Assembly: GCF_040939455.1 (NCBI RefSeq)
Contig: NC_134109.1
Span: 36,597,501 to 36,661,500 of the forward strand
Length of the DNA: 64,000 nucleotides
Direction of reading: 5' to 3'
DNA from: Microcebus murinus
Taxonomy: Eukaryota; Chordata; Mammalia; Primates; Cheirogaleidae
A program made the translations under genes and the position numbers. Under the pieces are notes generated by a model. That model was not told the origin of the DNA and did not search any database. It saw only the letters and a program-made list of their open reading frames with translations. Each line of letters begins with the position of its first letter. The stretch's first letter is position 1. Positions 59,440 to 64,000 of this stretch are shown in pieces.

Positions 59440-60006
59440 TTAGCGATACTCAGAGACAGAGAAGGAAAAAGCTCTTCTTTATAGAAGAATGCCAGATAAG
59501 GTAGAAAAAATGATAGAATTAGAAAATGACTGTTTTGTAGATGCCAGTATAATCATCGATTTAGGCAAGGATAATAAATGGATGGTGAAATCTTTGGATG
59601 AAAGGTTGTTGTAGAATAGAATACCATACAGTCTCAAAGTATCACTCCATGATTATTTACTAACTAGAAAGGGAGGAATGTACCTTTAAGATGGAGAGGT
59701 GTGGTAGCCAGTTACCTCCTTATACAATGTTCAAACTTGGCATTATCTGCCTCCCTGATGTGATGCAATGAGAAGTACTAAGCATCACCTAAATAGTATT
59801 CCTACCAAAAATGTTAAACTGGAATCTAATTGTGAGGAACCAATTAGATAAATCCAAAATGTGGGACATCTTATAAGATAACTGGCCTGGAATTTTCAAA
59901 AAATTTCATGTCATGAAAAACAGAAGGTTGGGGAAGTACACTCATGCTAAAGTATTTAGGAATAAAGTGATAATTCATCTGCAACTAATTTTTAAGTGGT
60001 TCATTT
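59440..60006 (+). mobile_element. ancient L1-like 3' UTR
   Basis: Diverged non-coding sequence with the AAGTATTTAGGAATAAAG and CAACTAATTTTTAAGTGGTTC pattern common in old L1M-type tails. Two plus-strand Alus interrupt it at 60007-60598 and it resumes at about 60650. Confidence 0.45.
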
Positions 60007-60268
60007 AAAAGGGGGGGGCATTGTGGCTCATGCCTATAATCCTAGAAAGGATTTGGGAAGCTGAGAAAGGAGGGTCACTTGAGCCCAGCTTGAGCAAGGG
60101 CAAGACCCCATCTCTACTAAAAACAGAAAAATTAGCCAGGTGTCATGGCACATGCCAGTAGTCCCATCCACCTAGGAGGCTGTGGCAGAAGGAGTTTGAG
60201 GTTGCTGTGAATTATAATGACACTATGGCATCTAGCCTGGGTGACAGAGCAAGACCTTGTCTCAAAAA
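60007..60268 (+). mobile_element. Alu, diverged
   Basis: AAAGGGGGGGGCATTGTGGC to GACCTTGTCTCAAAAACAC, with a deletion in the left arm; inserted in an old L1 tail. Confidence 0.85.
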
Positions 60269-60598
60269 CACGCAGTCCTAGCACTCTGGGAGGCCAAGGC
60301 AGGTGGATCGTTTGAGCTCAGGAGTTCCAGACCAGCCTGAGCAAGAGTGAGACCCCATCTCTACTGAAAATAGAAGGAAATTAGCTGGCCAACTAAAAAT
60401 ATATAGGAAAAAGTTAGCTGGGCATGGTGGCGCATGCCTGTAGACCCAGCTACTCAGGAGGCTGAGGCAGGAGGATGAGGCAGGAGGATCACTTGAGCCC
60501 CAGAGTTTGAGGTTGCTGTGAGCTAGGCTGATGCTACGGCACTCTAGCCAGGGTAACAGAGTGAGACTCTGTCTCAAAAAAAAAAAAAAAAAAAAATG
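60269..60598 (+). mobile_element. Alu, lacking its first bases
   Basis: CGCAGTCCTAGCACTCTGGG to GAGACTCTGTCTCAAAAAA, joined head to tail with the preceding Alu. An internal GAGGCAGGAGGAT repeat is doubled near 60465-60492. Confidence 0.9.
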
Positions 60599-60610
60599 AA
60601 AAAAAACAAA

Positions 60611-60650
60611 CACACAGACACACACACACACGTGTGTGTGTGTGTGTGTA
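60611..60650 (+). repeat. CA/TG palindrome
   Basis: (CA)n passes directly into (TG)n around a CG centre at 60631-60632, with perfect 14-base arms at 60618-60631 and 60632-60645. Just after an Alu A tail. Confidence 0.9.
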
Positions 60651-60785
60651 AGGAGATAGGAAGCAAATGTGGTAAGAAGTTAACAGTCGGTTAACCTAGG
60701 AGGTGAAGGGTTCTCTGTGTGTTAATTGTTATACTATTTTTGCTTTTTAGTGTTTTTTTTAAATATTTCAATTTAAAAGTTAGGA
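60650..60785 (+). mobile_element. continuation of the ancient L1-like 3' end
   Basis: GGAAGCAAATGTGGTAAGAAG followed by TTAACAGTCGGTTAA-like and terminal AATATTTCAATTTAAAA sequence continues the element split by the Alus upstream. Confidence 0.45.
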
Positions 60786-60934
60786 GGGGTGTTTATTTCT
60801 GTTTTGAACTCAAATCCATCTTTTTAATATTTTTTGCCCATTGGTTTAATTGTGCTGTTTGGATCCAACTCTGATAGAACCAAATTCTCTCTCATGTGGT
60901 GTAAGTGGTATTGGTGGTGGTGATATTGGTAATT

Positions 60935-61085
60935 TTTACATAACATGTATCGAATATGTGCTGTGATATATGCCAGACATTGTGTGGAACACATTACATA
61001 CATTATTTTAGTTAATCCTCCTAACACCTCTTGAGTTAGTACTCATTTCTTCTTTTAAAGATGAAAAGACAGATGCTTAAAAAGA
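60935..61085 (-). mobile_element. MIR SINE
   Basis: TATGCCAGACATTGTGTGGAA, TTAGTTAATCCTCCTAACACC and AAAGATGAAAAGACAGATGC fit a MIR. Confidence 0.7.
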
Positions 61086-61254
61086 AATCACTAAAGCAAC
61101 AGAAAAAAACATTTCATCTTAAGAATGCAAATGTGAATTTGTGAGGCAGGCTAGAATATTCATTGATGAAAAGCGTGATAGAAAAATTTGTGATAAGGTT
61201 ACTAAGCATGCATATTTTTCTGGCCTTGAACTTGTTCAATGTGTAAGCTACGAT

Positions 61255-61345
61255 GGAGAAGCAATCTAGTGTGGTGGTTAAAAGTGCAGTGCCTGAAGCT
61301 ACAAAGGCTAGGTTCAAATCCCAGTTCCACCATTTACAAGATGCT
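61255..61345 (+). mobile_element. MIR SINE fragment
   Basis: AGTGTGGTGGTTAAAAGTGC and AGGTTCAAATCCCAGTTCC are MIR core sequence. Confidence 0.75.
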
Positions 61346-61391
61346 ACTGCCTGAGAAGCAGTTCTCCAGGATTCTATACTGGGAAGCTCTC

Positions 61392-61700
61392 TTGTATTAG
61401 TTTCCTATTGCTGCTGTAACACATTACTACAAATTTGGTAGCTTGAAATAACATAAATTTATTATCTTACAGCTCTGCAGGTCAGAAGTCCTAAATGGAT
61501 CTCACTGGGCTAAAATTAAGGTGTCAGCAGGACTGCGTTTTCATTTGAAGACTCTTGGAGAATATTTCCTTACCTTTTGCCATCTCTAGAGTCCACCCAT
61601 GTTCCTTGGTTTATGACCTCTGTCTTCCAAACCAGCAGTGTCATCTCTCTGTGCCTTCCTTCTAAGTAACATCTCCCCAAGAGTCTTCTGCCTCCCTCTT
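61392..61700 (+). mobile_element. old mammalian LTR (MaLR/MLT-like)
   Basis: TGTATTAGTTTCCTATTGC, TTATTATCTTACAGCTCTGC, TCACTGGGCTAAAATTAAGG and TTACCTTTTGCCATCTCTAG are phrases of a very common old LTR-type repeat in plus orientation. The family is named by eye only. Confidence 0.6.
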
Positions 61701-61706
61701 GTACTT

Positions 61707-61795
61707 TTTTGTTTAGAGACAGAGTCTCATTCTGTCATCCAGGCTGGATTACTTTGGTGTGATCATAGCTCACTGCAGCCTCAAGGTAGCTGGGG
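61707..61795 (-). mobile_element. Alu fragment
   Basis: TTTAGAGACAGAGTCTCATTC to CACTGCAGCCTCAAGGTAGCT, about one arm. Confidence 0.75.
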
Positions 61796-61799
61796 CCAG

Positions 61800-62079
61800 G
61801 AGAGATGATTCCAAAGTGGAGATTCTGGCCAATGCTGTACACTGTGAATGGGGCCAATAATTGGATTTGAGTTAGAAGGAACTACTGAGTGGTATATGTA
61901 CATATTTTTTAGATCTCTTACTATTATAAAATATATAAATTCAGCATTAAAGAATGAATTAGAAGGCAAATGATTAAAATATTAGAATACATTTTATTTT
62001 TATTGTTTTGTACCAGCCCCCAGAGTAAATTGTTCTTGATTTAATTGCAATTTTAGAGAAGCTTCAAGTTTAATATTAA
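61800..62079. other. intron end upstream of the WDR89 coding exon
   Basis: AT-rich sequence with possible branch-point adenines and no repeats. Confidence 0.4.
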
Positions 62080-62099
62080 TTTTAAATTTTTTATTACAG
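62080..62099 (+). other. WDR89: splice acceptor of the WDR89 coding exon
   Basis: A pyrimidine-rich stretch (mostly T) ends in TTATTACAG with the AG at 62098-62099, followed by 27 bases of 5' UTR before the ATG. This places a 5' intron immediately upstream of the start codon. It also argues that this is the spliced parental locus rather than a processed copy. Confidence 0.8.
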
Positions 62100-62112
62100 A
62101 GTTTACCCTTGG

Positions 62113-62214
62113 ATGCTCCTGTTGATATGGAGAAGATTGAGGAACAATTCGCTGATCTGCACATATATAAATGTTCCTCAGGAACTAAAGAGCCCACTTA
62201 CCTTCTTGGCATAG
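62113..62214 (+). promoter_or_regulatory. short upstream reading frame overlapping the WDR89 start
   Basis: The first ATG in the coding exon is at 62113, 14 bases before the WDR89 ATG and in another frame. Its frame runs 33 codons to a TAG at 62212-62214, well inside the WDR89 coding region. The ATG context is weak (T at -3, C at +4), while the WDR89 start is strong, so leaky scanning to the main start is expected. Whether it damps translation is inference. Confidence 0.5.
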
Positions 62215-63290
62215 ACACATCAAAGACTGTTCAAAGAGAAAAAGAAAGCTTGGTGGCTGTTTTGTGTTCTAATGGATCAATCAGAATATATGATAAAGAA
62301 AGGTTAAATGTAGTACGAGAATTTAGTGGATTTCCTGGACATCTTAATGGAGTCAAATTTGCAAATTCCTGTGACAGTGTATATTCAGCATGTACTGATG
62401 GCACTGTAAAATGTTGGGATGTTAGATTAGCCAGTGAAAACCCTATCCAGCTGTTCAAGGGTTACCCTTCCAATGTTTTTATCAGTTTTGATATCAACTG
62501 TAATGATCATGTCATTTGTGCTGGTACAGAAAAAGTTGACGATGATGCATTGTTGGTATTTTGGGATGCAAGGATGAATTCTCAGGATTTGTCTACTACT
62601 AAAGACCCACTTGGTGCATATTCAGAGACACATAGTGATGATATCACTCAAGTACGTTTCCATCCCAGCAATCCCAACATGGTGGTCTCTGGTTCAACTG
62701 ATGGCCTAGTAAATGTATTTGATATTAGTGCTGATAACGAAGAAGATGCACTGGTTACAACCTGTAACTCAGTTTCATCAGTAAGCTGTATTGGTTGGTC
62801 TGGGAAAGATTATAAACAGATTTACTGCATGACACATGATGAAGGATTTTATTGGTGGGATCTTAATCATCTGGATACTGATGAACCAATTACATGTTTG
62901 AACATCCAGGATGTCAGAGAAATAGTTAACATGAAAGAAGATATTTTGGACTATTTGATTGGTGGCCTGTATCATGAAAAGTTGGATAAACTGTTTGTTA
63001 TTGGAGGAACAAACAAGGGGAGGATTCACTTAATGAATTGCACCACATCAGGATTGATCCATGTGACCAGCCTTCAGGGAGGACATGCCACTACAGTCCG
63101 TTCTTTCAGTTGGAATATGCAGGATGATTCTTTGCTGACCGGGGGAGAAGATGCACAGTTGTTACTTTGGAAACCTAGAGCTATGGAGAAGACCTCTACA
63201 AAGAAAGAGAGCATGAAAATAGCATCCTCTGTGCACCAGCGAGTACGAGTTCACAGTAATGATTCTTACAAGAGAAGGAAAAAGCAGTGA
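62127..63290 (+). CDS. WDR89: WD repeat-containing protein 89, complete coding exon
   Basis: The uninterrupted frame encodes 387 residues, the length known for mammalian WDR89, and the sequence is recognisable as that protein throughout. It is a WD40-repeat protein expected to fold as a beta-propeller and act as a binding scaffold; no catalytic motif is visible and its cellular role is poorly defined. Blade-ending motifs are visible at about residues 45-56 (ending IYD), 86-98 (KCWD), 141-147 (VFWD), 187-199 (NVFD), 234-245 (YWWD) and 337-348 (LLLW). The C-terminus is basic (residues 382-387, KRRKKQ end). The ATG at 62127 is chosen because it gives the family N-terminus and has G at -3 and G at +4. 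The frame stays open upstream to the splice acceptor but without another ATG. The absence of introns in the coding part is normal for this gene. The ORF has no frameshift or stop, so it is judged functional. Confidence 0.96.
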   Translation: MEKIEEQFADLHIYKCSSGTKEPTYLLGIDTSKTVQREKESLVAVLCSNGSIRIYDKERLNVVREFSGFPGHLNGVKFANSCDSVYSACTDGTVKCWDVRLASENPIQLFKGYPSNVFISFDINCNDHVICAGTEKVDDDALLVFWDARMNSQDLSTTKDPLGAYSETHSDDITQVRFHPSNPNMVVSGSTDGLVNVFDISADNEEDALVTTCNSVSSVSCIGWSGKDYKQIYCMTHDEGFYWWDLNHLDTDEPITCLNIQDVREIVNMKEDILDYLIGGLYHEKLDKLFVIGGTNKGRIHLMNCTTSGLIHVTSLQGGHATTVRSFSWNMQDDSLLTGGEDAQLLLWKPRAMEKTSTKKESMKIASSVHQRVRVHSNDSYKRRKKQ

Positions 63291-64000
63291 TATCACATTG
63301 GCGTTTACTTGGTAGGTTTTATACTTTCAATTGACTGAAATGTCATGTGAAAAAATAAAAAAAGATAAACAATATTGTTTCAAGTAATTATTTTTGTTTA
63401 GTACCTGTGGTAGCCATGTTGAAAGCTTTATGTAAAAATAAGCCACTTAGCAAACAGTCCTGGAAAAAATGTTGAGAATGGTTTAATTCATGTCTTCATG
63501 TATTCTAAAAAGTGTTAAAGCTACTAGTTGAGTATAAAATTGGTGAATTGAAAGTAAAATTACATTCCTCATTTTGAAAACCCATCTGTTGAGTGAGTAA
63601 ATGTTGAGTTCAAAGAAATAACTCTGATAAGGACTTTGTAGAAGTATATAGCTGCTAAAACTTAATCAGACAGGTAGCTGACTGCATTGTTTAAGTCAGT
63701 TTTTTACATTCAAGTTATCTTCTTTGTCTATAAAACCAAATCAGACTATATTCTTCGTTTGAGGAGCTTTTACTTGCTTGATACTCCTAATTTTATGTTG
63801 GAATATTTAAATGTAAATATTCTAGTGAGTGTAAATAGAATTAAACTTTTAAAGAAATAAAGTGATAGACAACTGTCTAAAATGAGAAAAATAAATTTAG
63901 TAAATATTTGCATCTATACTTTAATATCATTGGGTAAAGAGTAAGCAAGTGTTCTGCTGATGAAAAGGAAATTATTTTGCCAAATTCGTATTAATACTTT
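63291..64000 (+). other. WDR89: WDR89 3' UTR with several poly(A) signals
   Basis: After the TGA at 63288-63290 there is AT-rich sequence without recognised repeats. AATAAA hexamers lie at 63354-63359, 63856-63861 and 63890-63895, so both a very short and a longer 3' UTR are possible. The first hexamer sits in an A-rich run that could also mis-prime oligo-dT cDNA. The true end may lie beyond the window. Confidence 0.55.

Noticed and set aside
62109..62126. Upstream extension of WDR89 starting at a TTG codon
   Set aside because: TTG is a poor eukaryotic start; the ATG at 62127 gives the known 387-residue length and N-terminus and has a strong context.
62127..63360. Possibility that the WDR89 frame is a processed retrocopy
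   Set aside because: A good splice acceptor precedes the start, the frame is intact, and I found no flanking duplication. The A-rich run after the first AATAAA leaves a small doubt.

Overview
The window reads as nuclear DNA of a primate, most likely a strepsirrhine and probably a lemur (inference). Base composition is AT-rich and about half the sequence is interspersed repeat. The repeats include dozens of dimeric Alu SINEs. The youngest Alus carry an AT-rich insert containing TTGGCCAATTAATTTC in the middle region, which is not found in human Alu. The young L1 3' ends also differ from human L1.

Only one intact protein-coding gene is visible: WDR89, plus strand, with its whole 387-codon reading frame in one exon (62127-63290). 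A strong splice acceptor lies just upstream (AG at 62098-62099). The only CpG island in the window, with five clustered CCAAT boxes, lies at about 32.26-32.96 kb and is the best candidate for the WDR89 promoter and non-coding first exon. On that model the gene spans about 31 kb with one large repeat-filled intron or intron set. No other coding exon is seen between the island and the coding exon.

Layout. 1-9 kb: polypyrimidine tract, Alus, L1 ends and a MER5-like hAT remnant. 9.1-13.9 kb: a 5'-truncated class I endogenous retrovirus (RNase H, integrase, env, 3' LTR), plus strand and broken, carrying a 5'-inverted L1. 14-17 kb: ancient and young L1 pieces with a nested Alu. 17.27-17.91 kb: a hAT MITE with 8-bp target duplications and a nested L1 end. 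18.97-19.44 kb: an 89-bp L1 insertion with a perfect 16-bp duplication, then a CpG-rich solo LTR with perfect 6-bp duplications. 19.4-32 kb: intergenic sequence with L2, MIR, Alu, LTR remnants and a duplicated GA microsatellite. 32-33 kb: CpG island. 33-62 kb: putative WDR89 intron containing a near full-length hAT element with a dead BED-finger transposase (37.1-40.0 kb), a dense LINE/Alu patchwork (44.4-49.7 kb), a U6 snRNA pseudogene (49.8 kb), a long L2 (50.4-51.1 kb), a Tigger element interrupted by a MITE of the same hAT family (56.0-57.6 kb) and ancient L1 tails. 62.1-64.0 kb: WDR89 coding exon and 3' UTR.

I found no operon-like or defence-like novel system. The observations most worth checking are the young solo LTR, the overlapping upstream reading frame at the WDR89 start, the nested insertions with readable target duplications, and the two copies of one hAT family. 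Repeat family names are from recognition by eye, with no database search, and boundaries are good to roughly 5-20 bases unless a target duplication fixes them.
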